DNA of 64,000 nucleotides from Nitrospirales bacterium. Lineage in GTDB: Bacteria > Nitrospirota > Nitrospiria > Nitrospirales > UBA8639. The notes below the pieces were generated by a model that worked only from the letters and a program-made list of their open reading frames with translations, had not been told where the DNA came from and searched no databases. The position numbers and the translations under genes are program-made. Shown here piece by piece: positions 19,002 to 27,959 of this stretch (the stretch's first letter is position 1; the number at the start of each line of letters is the position of its first letter). The stretch spans positions 1-64,000 of the forward strand of contig JALDRK010000004.1 in the NCBI GenBank assembly GCA_031315915.1, read 5' to 3'.

Positions 19002-19574
19002 CTAAATGCATGAATAAAAAACATTATCACAGGGTATCGCTCTTTGCACACATTGATAACAAAGCCCAGGATTGACAGCCTTCGTAACGTAACACTGAGA
19101 GCAAATTTTTCCATACAGTTTTGGTAGCCAATCATGATGCTCTTGCTCTTCTAGACATCCACACCGCTGGCAGATCCTCAACTCCAAACAGATACCTGCT
19201 TCACCAATCCATTCGCCAAAGATGTGGTGCGTGGTCGAAGAATCGTGTTCTACCCACTGACACCGCTGGCAAATCCTGGCCATTACGCAGGAATCCGAAG
19301 TGACGTAGGTTTTCTCACTGAAGGAATGGACAATTGAAGAGACGGCTGGTTTTATGGAATGACAACGAAAGCATACATGAATGGTCTCGCAAGAGTTTTC
19401 CTTGGCATATTGAAGATCTCCCCAAATATGAACTATACGGATTTCCCCTGGCTTAAACTTCCCACATCCATCACAGACCAATACTTGGACACAAGAAGTA
19501 AAGTTTTGATAAGCCCACTGCCCCCAGCGATGCAATCCGAGCAGACACAGAATTTTCACAAAGAAAGCAAACAT
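19002..19574 (-). CDS. Cysteine-rich protein with repeated CxxC zinc-ribbon-like units
   Basis: This protein is built from about five repeats in which a CxxC knuckle follows a His/Trp-Gly-x-Trp-type segment. Examples are VCDGCGKF, VCFRCHSI, ICQRCQWVEHDSSTTHHIFGEW and ICQRCGCLEEQEHHDW, then ICSQC and LCYQC. Paired cysteines and regular spacing indicate several zinc-binding ribbons. An N-terminal hydrophobic stretch (FAFFVKILCLLGLHRWGQW) may anchor it. The frame is open to a TTG at 19628; I prefer the ATG at 19574 because the first repeat begins right after it. It is the first gene of the three-gene AT-rich operon. Function is unknown. Confidence 0.6.
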   Translation of the reverse strand: MFAFFVKILCLLGLHRWGQWAYQNFTSCVQVLVCDGCGKFKPGEIRIVHIWGDLQYAKENSCETIHVCFRCHSIKPAVSSIVHSFSEKTYVTSDSCVMARICQRCQWVEHDSSTTHHIFGEWIGEAGICLELRICQRCGCLEEQEHHDWLPKLYGKICSQCYVTKAVNPGLCYQCVQRAIPCDNVFYSCI

Positions 19575-19878
19575 CAAAAAAGATTCTACACATTTAAAAA
19601 GTTTGGAAGATAGCAATCCTTTGCCCAAGAAAAGAAAGCTCTGAATAAAGCAATTGCCTGAAAAGAAAAAATGAGCCAGGTTGATTTTTTGGCGAAATTA
19701 CGTAACCTGCAATCAAGAAGGAGAGAGTAGCCACTCTTCCTCATCAAAAACGGTAGCCGTACTCTTTCCATCGTTGACCAAGAAGTCAGTTTGGCTGAGA
19801 ATTTGTCCTGACATTGAGAGACACGAACAAATTGCCTGCCCCTCACTCTTTGTCTCATCCCTCCTTCATTCTTGCCAT

Positions 19879-19914
19879 TAATCACGCAACACGTTACTAT
19901 ATAATTCGTGATTA
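19879..19914 (+). promoter_or_regulatory. Inverted repeat and -10-like box over the higB start
   Basis: TAATCACG (19879-19886) and CGTGATTA (19907-19914) are perfect inverted arms 20 nt apart. A consensus TATAAT (19900-19905) lies between them, and the right arm covers the GTG start of higB. This is the arrangement expected of an operator autoregulated by the HigA antitoxin. The TATAAT is too close to the GTG to drive a leadered transcript starting there, so the exact start or promoter is uncertain. Confidence 0.5.
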
Positions 19915-20186
19915 GGACATTCAAGTGTGTAGACACGGAATTACTCGCAAAAGGGGAACGAGTCAAACGTTTCGTGAATATCGAGTCTGTCGCACGTCGT
20001 AAGCTGCGACAGTTGGAAATCGCGAGCCGATTGGATGACCTTCGGGTGCCTCCAGGAAATCGGCTGGAAGCGCTGAAAGGTAATCGTGCAGGGCAGTATA
20101 GTATTCGCATCAATGAACAGTTCCGCATATGCTTCCATTGGGGAGATGCAGGTGCTGAAGAGGTTGAAATCGTAGACTATCACTGA
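19908..20186 (+). CDS. higB: HigB-type (RelE superfamily) mRNA-interferase toxin
   Basis: This 92-residue toxin of the HigB/RelE fold would cleave translated mRNA at the ribosome. Family segments are clear: MIRTFKCVDTELL at the start, ARRKLRQLEIASRLDDLRVPPGNRLEALKG in the middle and QYSIRINEQFRICFHWGDAG near the end, closing with EIVDYH. The GTG at 19908 is supported by the conserved N-terminus but has no ribosome binding site and lies inside an inverted repeat. The antitoxin gene follows 12 nt downstream, the toxin-first order typical of higBA. Confidence 0.9.
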   Translation: MIRTFKCVDTELLAKGERVKRFVNIESVARRKLRQLEIASRLDDLRVPPGNRLEALKGNRAGQYSIRINEQFRICFHWGDAGAEEVEIVDYH

Positions 20187-20198
20187 TGGAGAATGACC

Positions 20199-20525
20199 AT
20201 GCGTAAACTTAAACCCATCACGCCAGGTGAACTCCTGCTGGAAGATTTTCTCAAGCCCATGGGCATCAGCCGGTACCGGCTGGCAAAAGCAATAGACGTC
20301 CCGGCCCAACGTATCGGGGACATTGTGGCTGGTAAACGTGCCATCACGGCCGATACCGACTTGCGTCTTTGCCGATTTTTCGAGCTTACTAACGGCTACT
20401 GGCTACGTGCTCAGGCAGCCCATGACTCAGAAGTCGCAGAACGAACGTTAGGGCCCAAACTGGCAAAAATTAAACCTTGGTCGGCCGTCGGAACCAAAGC
20501 ACAGCGCCACCCGATTCAATCCTGA
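20199..20525 (+). CDS. higA: HigA-type antitoxin (XRE/VapI family)
   Basis: This is a helix-turn-helix antitoxin of about 108 residues that would bind HigB and repress the operon. The HTH is SRYRLAKAIDVPAQRIGDIV, followed by GKRAITADTDLRLCRFFEL and the characteristic GYWLRAQAAHDSEVAE segment. Two ATGs lie close together (20193 and 20199). GGAG is adjacent to the first but ideally spaced, 7 nt, from the second, so 20199 is chosen. Confidence 0.92.
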   Translation: MRKLKPITPGELLLEDFLKPMGISRYRLAKAIDVPAQRIGDIVAGKRAITADTDLRLCRFFELTNGYWLRAQAAHDSEVAERTLGPKLAKIKPWSAVGTKAQRHPIQS

Positions 20526-20627
20526 GGGTTTTCCCTATCCTATGATCGTTGATTGTCATCGTACGATTTTTCTGGTCTAATAAATACACGCTCTGCCTTA
20601 CGCGTATACCATAAGGGGATTCCACCC

Positions 20628-21074
20628 ATGCCAATACTTCACACCTCAAAACTCTCCAAAGTTTTCTGCCTTGGACAAGGAGTCTGCTGGGGTTTGCTCT
20701 TATTTGCCGTGGCTGCTCATGCGCAGTTTGAAACCGAACCGCACCCGCTGGATACCTTCATAAAAGGCATTACCAACTTTTCCGAACCCACGGGTATCCG
20801 CGGCACCTTACGGTATATCGAAAAGGACCGTGAGACACTCTGGTTGAATTGGGAGCAACGATCCGACGACGGACCGCTGTTTCAGACCGGATGGATGCTG
20901 GTCCCTGGGGAGGCCACCTTGGCAGTCCAACCCCAGGATGCCGAGCAATGGGAAAAACTTTCTGGCCTGTCCAAAGGTCTTCCCCTTGAAATGGTGATCC
21001 AGGACGACGGAAAAGGCCACCGGCATATTCTCTCGTACCAGGATCTTTCCCTTCCTCCGAAAGTCCCGCTGTAA
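20628..21074 (+). CDS. Small periplasmic protein of unknown function
   Basis: This protein of about 148 residues starts at the ATG at 20628, with AAGGGG 9 nt upstream. The signal peptide (LGQGVCWGLLLFAVAAHAQ) ends in a good AxA-type cleavage site. The mature part is polar with beta-type segments (GIRGTLRYIEKDRETLWLNW) and no cysteine or metal motif. The open frame extends to 20553, but that extension has no signal logic. I recognise no family. Confidence 0.65.
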   Translation: MPILHTSKLSKVFCLGQGVCWGLLLFAVAAHAQFETEPHPLDTFIKGITNFSEPTGIRGTLRYIEKDRETLWLNWEQRSDDGPLFQTGWMLVPGEATLAVQPQDAEQWEKLSGLSKGLPLEMVIQDDGKGHRHILSYQDLSLPPKVPL

Positions 21075-21184
21075 CTCGGGAGGCGGCTGACTAACCTCAA
21101 TGCACTTTTAGTTGAATATTCCACCCTTCGATAAAGATTGAGATGTCAGAAAGTCCTACGTCAGAAACTCTTTTTAATTGATTG

Positions 21185-21268
21185 GTCATCCTGAGCTTCA
21201 GCGAAGGATCTGTGCCCAGCTTCATGACGAATCCCCTTCGCGAGATTCTTCGTTGCACTCAGAATGAC
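21185..21268. repeat. REP/BIME-like inverted repeat
   Basis: GTCATCCTGAGCTTCAGCGA on the left is mirrored by TTCGTTGCACTCAGAATGAC on the right, with GGATCTG and GAGATTC as inner arms. The element folds as an imperfect hairpin. This composition (CATCCTGAG, GAAGGATC, CAGAATGAC) is a common bacterial intergenic repeat. It lies just outside the DUF5069 remnant and the MntA/HepT pair. Confidence 0.65.
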
Positions 21269-21300
21269 AAACTAATCCAGTACAGCCTTTTCGCTATCAA

Positions 21301-21390
21301 GCTACATCCGGCCTTCGTCGTGCTCGATGAGTTCATACCAACTAGTCTTTTCGGAAAATGATCCACAGACACATTACGCTTTTTGACTGA
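21301..21390 (-). pseudogene. Remnant of a DUF5069 gene (C-terminus only)
   Basis: The minus strand encodes TSWYELIEHDEGRM followed by TAG at 21301, which matches the end TTWLSLIEHDEGRM of the intact DUF5069 gene at 22182. Immediately upstream, in another frame, VKKRNVSVDHF matches its LAKKRGVPVESL. About 30 codons survive. The remnant shows that a second copy was once here, now truncated, and it borders the MntA/HepT genes. Confidence 0.7.
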
Positions 21391-21399
21391 GTGTGCCAC

Positions 21400-21768
21400 C
21401 TACAATACTGTGTCATCCCCCTTGGATTCCAAAATCTTTTGTATCTGAAGCCGGAGATCAGGAATCTTGTTCTTGACCACATCCCAAACGATATCATAGT
21501 CAATACCGAAATAGTCATGTATTAACCGATCCCTCATACCGGTTATCGCACGCCAATTAAACTCTGGATGAAGGGCTCGATATTTTTGCGGGATCTTTTT
21601 GGCTGCTTCCCCAATGATTTCAAGACTTCGCACAAATGCGCGTTTCAACGTTTCATCTTGCTGAAATCGTTCCTGGGTCAGGTGTTGACTATGATTCTCG
21701 ATGTATGAGGCCTCATCGAGCATATGGCAAAGATACTCACGCGGCGATGGAGACATACTCAACTTCAT
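21400..21768 (-). CDS. hepT: HepT-like toxin (DUF86)
   Basis: This 122-residue HEPN protein has the RX4HXY motif ([10 protein letters not shown]) near two-thirds of its length and the family segments [17 protein letters not shown] and [12 protein letters not shown]. In characterised pairs HepT is a toxin of the HEPN fold, and the nucleotidyltransferase MntA neutralises it by adding AMP to the HEPN tyrosine. The gene overlaps the 3' end of mntA by 32 nt, so the two are translated together. A second ATG four codons in (21756) is an alternative start. Confidence 0.88.
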   Translation of the reverse strand: MKLSMSPSPREYLCHMLDEASYIENHSQHLTQERFQQDETLKRAFVRSLEIIGEAAKKIPQKYRALHPEFNWRAITGMRDRLIHDYFGIDYDIVWDVVKNKIPDLRLQIQKILESKGDDTVL

Positions 21769-22060
21769 GAAGAATCAAGGGGCCAATATAGGGGCTTAAC
21801 GACTCCGGCGTCACCAATTCGACAGGAAGGTGAAAAAGGTCTTCCAGCAGAAAGGACAATTCCATAAAATGGTCAAATGTTTTTTCCCCGTCTACGAATT
21901 CCACCAAGAAATCCACATCACTGGAAGCTGTCTGCTGGCTTCGCAAGAAAGATCCGAATAAACCAATTTTTTTGACCCCCAATGCTCGAATTTGATTTTT
22001 GTGTTCTTGGATTCGTGCAAAGATTTCCTCTTTGGTCACGAGCCCCGCGTTTAATGACAT
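21737..22060 (-). CDS. mntA: MntA-like nucleotidyltransferase antitoxin
   Basis: This is a minimal nucleotidyltransferase of 107 residues, the partner of HepT. The active-site signature is [20 protein letters not shown], with the two metal-binding aspartates in SDVDF. Further features are IGLFGSFLR and a C-terminal [12 protein letters not shown]. It is expected to transfer AMP to HepT and silence it. It lies first in the two-gene operon. Confidence 0.9.
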   Translation of the reverse strand: MSLNAGLVTKEEIFARIQEHKNQIRALGVKKIGLFGSFLRSQQTASSDVDFLVEFVDGEKTFDHFMELSFLLEDLFHLPVELVTPESLSPYIGPLILHEVEYVSIAA

Positions 22061-22181
22061 TGCCGTTTATCCTTTTCCGTATCCGGACGCTCAGACGGAC
22101 ACATGAACGGAAGCGTATCTGACTACTCAGCAGTCTCTGTCATTCCGTAAAAATCCATTATCTTATGAGCGCATCTCCACC

Positions 22182-22619
22182 TTACATCCGGCCTTCGTCG
22201 TGTTCGATCAGGCTGAGCCAGGTAGTGATGTGTGACAGGGACTCCACCGGCACACCGCGTTTTTTCGCCAGGTCGGCCTTATACCCATCGAAGGCTTTCT
22301 GTGCCATAGGAGCCTTGGGACCAAAGTTCTGGACCATGTCATTCCATTCGGCCTTTTCCTGATCCGTCAGGGCTTTGCCCTTGGATTTGACCCAGTCGGC
22401 GATTTCCGCATCCGTTCCCCCCTGCAGCGCACGTGTTTCGAAATCCTCACCTCTGATTTCCAATTTATCCAACAGGTACTTGTCGAATCCGACCGTAAGA
22501 TAGTTGTAATCCTGAATCTGTCCGGCATTCCGCAGCCGGACTTTGTCGATGAGCCGTGGAAGATGGCAAAGCCCTCCCACCTGTTCTTTCGGACTTCGTG
22601 GATATTGTGCTGTAGTCAT
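22182..22619 (-). CDS. DUF5069 domain protein
   Basis: This 145-residue cytoplasmic protein matches DUF5069 by its opening PRSPKEQVGGLCHLPRLIDK, the central YNYLTVGFDKYLL and the ending LSLIEHDEGRM. The domain has no established function. A truncated copy of its 3' end lies 0.9 kb downstream (21301-21390). The gene is followed on the same strand by mntA/hepT, but about 120 nt separate them. Confidence 0.8.
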   Translation of the reverse strand: MTTAQYPRSPKEQVGGLCHLPRLIDKVRLRNAGQIQDYNYLTVGFDKYLLDKLEIRGEDFETRALQGGTDAEIADWVKSKGKALTDQEKAEWNDMVQNFGPKAPMAQKAFDGYKADLAKKRGVPVESLSHITTWLSLIEHDEGRM

Positions 22620-22857
22620 GATGCCTCCTGATTATGGTTAATTATATAAATGTTTGCGTAACCTCGGGCCTACTTTGGTTATACCTTGAGAAAGGGCCGA
22701 AACGAAATAGGCATTTTATCCGCAGGTCCCCCTGGAGAACGATGCATGCGAGGCTCCATTCGTTCGGTAGGGCCAGATTCTTCACCATACTTAGCATGAC
22801 AAGAAAGAAAAAGTGCCACTCATCCATCTTCAACAGCCCGATGAAGCGGATTTCTCT

Positions 22858-25061
22858 TTAGACTAACAGCAGGCCGATGGCCCTGGCTTTCTGCGCGGGC
22901 ACAGACTGACACCATTTATCGAACCCTTTGGGTCCTCCAAAGGGATACCCCGCACGAACTTCTTTCACAATGGGATACCGGTGTCCACCCGGTTGATGAA
23001 CGGGCGTGGCCCGCTGGATGAGATTCAGCAGCCACTCGGCCTGCCCGCGCGCCACTCTGACTTCTTCATCCATGGTCCGGTTGGGCAACATAATCCGGTA
23101 TTGCTCCCCCGTGCCTCGATCCACGTCCGGTTGCCCGCCGATCCATACAAATTTCCGTTCCTGGCGAGAATGATCGGCCGGTTGTCCGGCCTCCAACACT
23201 TGCTTGACCCAGGTTCGTTTGACTTTGGGCTTGGGCGTGCGCTCCAGGAACCACTCGCGCACGTCACGCGTGAGTTGCTGCCCTTCCTTATAATGCCACA
23301 GTGCTGTGCGCAACCCTTCACCGACCCAAGAAGGCACGGTCATTCTTGAATCTTCATGCAAGAGATCGTTTTCCGCGAATCCCCCGAACTCCGGTCCCAT
23401 CAATTGAATACCGTAGCCTTTGGGATTCAAACCGATGGGACTGTGAGCTGTCGTGGTAAACCGATGCCAGAAAGCCGATTTGATCAAATCATGGGCGAAC
23501 AATTGGCGAACCCGTTCCAGACTTTCTACCGTTTCCCCAATGGTCTCGCTGGGTAACCCATACATGAGATACGCATGCACCAGAATTCCGGCTTCCTGCA
23601 GGCCTGTACGACATGCACGGTTTGATCGACGGTAATGCCTTTTTTAACCAGTGCTAAGAGACGGTCGCATGCCGCCTCCAAACCCGCACTCAAGGCGATA
23701 CAGCCGGATGCCGCCAACAGGCGGCAGAGGTCAGGAGTAAATGCCGATTCAAAACGCACATTGCCCCACCAGGAAATCGTCACGCCCCGTTCCAACAACG
23801 ACAAGGCGAGTTGCTTCAGGCCGACCGGTGGAGCAGCCTCATCCACAAAATGAAATCCCCGCCTGCCCGTTTCGGCAATCAAAGCCTCGATCTGGTCCAC
23901 CAACAGTTCGCCGGGAGAGACATCATACCGTCCGATATAGTCCAACCCGACATCGCAGAAGGTACATTGCTTCCAATAACACCCATGCGCCACCGTCAAT
24001 TTGTTCCAATGGCCGTCGGACCAGAGGCGATGCATGGGATTCAAAGTATCCAGCACGGAAATATAATGATTCAGGGGTAATCCATCGTAGGTCGGAGTAC
24101 CCAGTTCGACTTGGGAAATATCCGGTTCCCTGGCGCCATTTCGATACACCACCCGCGGACCCGCCCGAAGAAACGTCCGGCACAGTTCGGTTTCGGTACG
24201 TTTCCCCTGGAGATACTCCAACAAGCAGAGAAACGGCCGCTCGCCATCGTCGAGCGTCACATAATCCACGACTTCGAACAGGCGGGGTTCTTCTACCCGG
24301 CGCAATTCCGTATTGGCATATCCGCCGCCGAGTACCACTTTGATATCCGGCCTGTGCGCCCGCAACTGTTGTCCCATTCGTAGCGCACCGTACAGATTGC
24401 CGGGAAAAGGCACCGAAAAGCCGATGACGGACGGGTGATGTCCTTCCACATGCCGCCACAGGGATTCCATCATCCATTCGTCGGTCACGCTCATAGGCTC
24501 GGCTAGCGCTTCTTCAAGTCGATCATACGAAGTGGCCTGCATGGCGAGTGATTCGGCATACCGGCTTAAGGAGAAATGGGGTGCCAATGTAGTTTGAACG
24601 AGATCGGCCAGATCTTCCAGATACAACGTGGCCAGATGTTTGGCCTGATCGGTTTGATTAGGTGATCGTTCACTTCTCTCAAGTCCGCTTGAATCCAACG
24701 CGGCAAAGCGCGGGCCTTGGGGAAGAAAATTTCCCTGGCAAATGCGCGAAGCCAAGGTGTGATCGTGACCCTGGAGAAAACGGATCACCGGCTCAATGGT
24801 ATCGAGATAGGCCCGTTCCAAACTCAACATGGGCCGGGCTTCACCCGGCAGTTCGTCGATCGGCCTGGCACGCAGCTCATCGAAGACCCGGCTCAACCCT
24901 GACCTGGAAAACAAGGACAAGACCATTTCGATTCCCACGTCGGCCTGATGCGTACGATAGCCTTGAGCCCGCAAAAAACCGGTGAGATAGGCGGTAGACG
25001 GATAGGGAGTATTGAGTTGTGTTAAAGGAGGTATGACCAGCAGAACAGATAGTTCAGACAT
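22858..25061 (-). pseudogene. B12-binding-type radical SAM protein, one frameshift
   Basis: The N-terminal part (LSVLLVIPPLTQLNTPYPST; YLTGFLRAQGYRTHQADVGIEM) and the segment VIGFSVPFPGNLYGALRMGQ with VLGGGYANTE look like a cobalamin-binding-type domain. The radical SAM part follows: AHGCYWKQCTFCDVGLDYIG, with Cys near 361, 366 and 369 in an unusual CX4CX2C spacing, then HFVDEAAPP. Near 23600 the frame shifts from VVQACR into EAGILVHAYLMYGLPSETIG and runs to 22858. One missing G (tgcaggaagcc) explains it. Joined length is about 730 residues. The reaction is unknown; methylation, C-C chemistry or thioether chemistry are possible. It lies beside the amidoligase cluster on the same strand, 190 nt from the alpha-E gene. 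Confidence 0.82.
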
Positions 25062-25251
25062 GGAATTGTGTGATGATGGTCGCGAAAACCGATGACAGGG
25101 ATCTCTGCTTTGGTGCCAATGGAAGTTGGCAGCATCTTACCCGGGCAACACGGAAAGCATACCCAAGTCAGACCCAAACGACAACTTGTGTCGGTGGAAT
25201 TTGGATTAAGCAGAAAGAAGCGATTTCTGTCTCTTGAAGACGCGTGGGCGT

Positions 25252-26235
25252 TTAAACCGCTTGGGATTGGGATTGAGAGGTTGTGGAATATCCACTCGTA
25301 CGAAAAAACGCCTGGGCGACCATGTTTGAGAGCTGATCCAATTGCTCCAACACCTGAGCCAGAAACTGGGATAGGCCCGTGGAATACACTTCCTCCAGAC
25401 TCCCGAACTCCAGATCGGCCGCCAGAGCGCCGGCCAGTCTGATGGCCTGCCGGGTTTCCGGGCGTCTGGTGCCTCCCGCCACCCGTTCAACCAATTTGGT
25501 GGTTTGTGTGGTGGTAAAACGGACCGAGCGGGGAAATTTGTTGTGAAACAGCAGAAACTGTACAATCTTTTTTGGCACCAATTGGGCCGAGTAAAATTTG
25601 CGATAGGCCTCGAAGGCACTGGCGGATTTGAGGGCTGCCAGACACTGATGATATTCCGAAATCCTTCGAGGCTCCGTGCTCGGATCGCTCAGGACCGGAA
25701 TATCAATGAGTCGGGCGGTTCGGCCCCCCCGCTCGATGTTTTTTCCCAGCCGGTAAAAGTTCCACCCTTCGTCATGCACCATCGTACTGCCCATCACTCC
25801 GTCCAACGTGTAGCAGGTATTCCGCACGTGCCCGAGCAGATCGTGGGTATCCGCCCACAGTTCCAGCTCCGTTTTGCCTTTAAGGTTTAAATAAAAATCG
25901 TTCATGAAATGCCAGACTTCGCTGGACAACTGATCCTGGATGCCGCGGGCATTATTTCGCGCGGCAGCAATGAGATTGGTGAGCGAGTTGGGATTCTCCC
26001 GGCACAGGGTGACAAATTCCATCATGGGCCTCGTCAGCATTTCCCCATACAGTTCGGTATACGCTTCCAGTTCTCCGGTATCTTCCAGATAGCGGGTCCA
26101 GATATTGGCCTGATCTTCCCTGGTCGCAATTTCCGTCAGCAAATGATAATGCACGTTCACGAACCGGGCGGTATATTCCGCCCGCTCGATGAACCGTCCG
26201 ATCCAGAAAAAGGACTCCGCCGTTCGACTCAACAT
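25252..26235 (-). CDS. Alpha-E domain protein
   Basis: This 327-residue all-helical protein belongs to the alpha-E family. The conserved Glu-Arg motif is visible at the N-terminus (SFFWIGRFIERAEYTARFV) and again as LGKNIERGGRTARLID. The family is nearly always found beside circularly permuted ATP-grasp and transglutaminase-like genes and has been proposed to act with them in peptide synthesis. Its own activity is unknown. It starts 3 nt after the ATP-grasp stop and is clearly co-transcribed with it. A second alpha-E unit is fused to another ATP-grasp at 31342. Confidence 0.9.
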   Translation of the reverse strand: MLSRTAESFFWIGRFIERAEYTARFVNVHYHLLTEIATREDQANIWTRYLEDTGELEAYTELYGEMLTRPMMEFVTLCRENPNSLTNLIAAARNNARGIQDQLSSEVWHFMNDFYLNLKGKTELELWADTHDLLGHVRNTCYTLDGVMGSTMVHDEGWNFYRLGKNIERGGRTARLIDIPVLSDPSTEPRRISEYHQCLAALKSASAFEAYRKFYSAQLVPKKIVQFLLFHNKFPRSVRFTTTQTTKLVERVAGGTRRPETRQAIRLAGALAADLEFGSLEEVYSTGLSQFLAQVLEQLDQLSNMVAQAFFRTSGYSTTSQSQSQAV

Positions 26236-26238
26236 CCC

Positions 26239-27696
26239 TTATTCGTCTCCCTCCAACACCCAGGTATCCTTACTGCCTCCTCCCTGGGACGAATTCACCA
26301 CCAGGGAGCCTTCCTTGAGGGCCACACGGGTCAAGCCTCCAAGCGACAAGGTGATATCGTCGCCCCAGAGCACAAACGGCCGAAGATCCACATGCCTTCC
26401 CACTAATCGCAACTTTTCTCCTCCGTCCACCACACAGGGATGATGGGAAAGCGACACCACCGGCTGAGCGATATAGCTTCGAGGGCTCGCTTCGATCTTT
26501 CTGCGGAACTCCTCCTGCTCATCTTTGGTCGAACTGGGCCCCATCAACATGCCGTACCCTCCAGATTCGGCAACGGCTTTGACCACCAACGAACCAAGGT
26601 GTTCCAACACATATGTACGGTCTTCCGGAATCCCACACATATAGGTAGGCACATTCTGTAAAATGGGTTTTTCGGTTAAATAATAATCGATCATCTTTGG
26701 CACAAACGTATAGACCGCCTTATCATCCGCGATGCCATTGCCGATACCGTTGGCCAACGCCACATTGCCGGCCCGATAGGCCCGAACAAGGCCCGGCACC
26801 CCTAACAGAGAATCTTCACGAAACACTTCGGGATCCAGGAACGAGTCATCGACTCGACGGTATATGACATCTACCTGCTCCAACCCTTGTGTGGTTTTCA
26901 TATAGACCTTGTCACTCTCCACTACCAAATCCCGGCCTTCCACCATCTGGATGCCCATTTGTAAAGATAAAAAACTATGCTCGAAATAGGCGGAGTTAAA
27001 GACGCCGGGCGTCAACAAGACCACCATGGGATTTTCTTTTCCAACCGGGGCCAGGCCTTTCAAATTTTCCAGTAACTGCGTGGGATATTGGTCGACAGGA
27101 CGAACACGCATATCATCGAAGAGGTTGGGGAACAACTGTTTCATGACCAGACGGTTTTCCAACACATAGGATACGCCGGAAGGCGTCCGCAGATTATCTT
27201 CCAGCACAAAATACTGGCCCTCATGATTCCGGACAAGGTCGACCCCTGCCACATGAATGAACACGCCCTTGGGAGGACAAAAACCCACCAAATCCTTTTG
27301 GAAGTGCACGGAACTTTCGATCAACTCGCGGGGAACGATTTTATCGTCAAGGATCCGTTGATCACCGTAGAGATCGACCAGAAACATGTTCAGCGCCCTG
27401 ACTCGCTGGCGAATACCCTCCTCGATAATTCGCCATTCCGTGTCCGGAATAATGCGGGGCATCAGGTCAAAGGGGAAGATCTTTTCGGTTTGCTGCGGAT
27501 CGCCATAGACCGTAAAGGTAATGCCCTGTCGCAAAAAGGCTTGGTCCGCCTGTCGGCGTTTCAATTCCAAGTCTTTTTGAGGGAAGTTCCGTAATCGTTC
27601 AACTAGGCGGCGGTAATGCCGGCGCGGCACACCTGCCGGCTCGAACATTTCATCGAATCCGGATTTCATCTGGTAGGAATCAAACAGGGATTTCAC
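26239..27696 (-). CDS. Circularly permuted ATP-grasp protein
   Basis: This is a predicted ATP-dependent carboxylate-amine ligase of the circularly permuted ATP-grasp type (old DUF404/DUF407). Segments of the family are FDEMFEPAGVPRRHYRRL, QQTEKIFPFDLMPRIIP, YFVLEDNLRTPSGVSYVLENR, LLTPGVFNSAYFEHSFLS, ANGIGNGIADDKAVYTFVP and ESGGYGMLMGPSS. The frame is open to an ATG at 27768, but a GTG at 27696 has AAAGGA 7 nt upstream and fits the usual N-terminus, so I chose it (about 485 residues). It forms an operon with the alpha-E gene and is divergent from the DUF2126 gene. The product joined to the carboxylate is unknown. Confidence 0.9.
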   Translation of the reverse strand: MKSLFDSYQMKSGFDEMFEPAGVPRRHYRRLVERLRNFPQKDLELKRRQADQAFLRQGITFTVYGDPQQTEKIFPFDLMPRIIPDTEWRIIEEGIRQRVRALNMFLVDLYGDQRILDDKIVPRELIESSVHFQKDLVGFCPPKGVFIHVAGVDLVRNHEGQYFVLEDNLRTPSGVSYVLENRLVMKQLFPNLFDDMRVRPVDQYPTQLLENLKGLAPVGKENPMVVLLTPGVFNSAYFEHSFLSLQMGIQMVEGRDLVVESDKVYMKTTQGLEQVDVIYRRVDDSFLDPEVFREDSLLGVPGLVRAYRAGNVALANGIGNGIADDKAVYTFVPKMIDYYLTEKPILQNVPTYMCGIPEDRTYVLEHLGSLVVKAVAESGGYGMLMGPSSTKDEQEEFRRKIEASPRSYIAQPVVSLSHHPCVVDGGEKLRLVGRHVDLRPFVLWGDDITLSLGGLTRVALKEGSLVVNSSQGGGSKDTWVLEGDE

Positions 27697-27959
27697 GAGT
27701 TTATCCTTTGATGGTTTTCCGTATGCCTTTGTGGAATGGCTGGAATTGCAAGGTGAGTAGCTTAACATAATCGATTTGAAATATCACAGGTTCATAAATC
27801 GCAACTGTAGAATCGCCTGTACTGACTTGCTCAAAGCGTGTCCGGGTCTCCTGTGAATTAGAAAACCTCACAAAAAAAATGCTATGATCGGACCGCTGTA
27901 CATGTCATATTTCAAATCGTCGTCTTTTAGCAAAACTTCTAAGACACCTATTCTTTCCT

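Noticed and set aside
19586-20128. 180-codon minus-strand frame
   Set aside because: It lies opposite HigB, whose family match is clear, and has no domain of its own.
27697-27959. Possible shared operator between the divergent ligase arms
   Set aside because: I could not find a convincing palindrome or promoter pair in this gap by eye.
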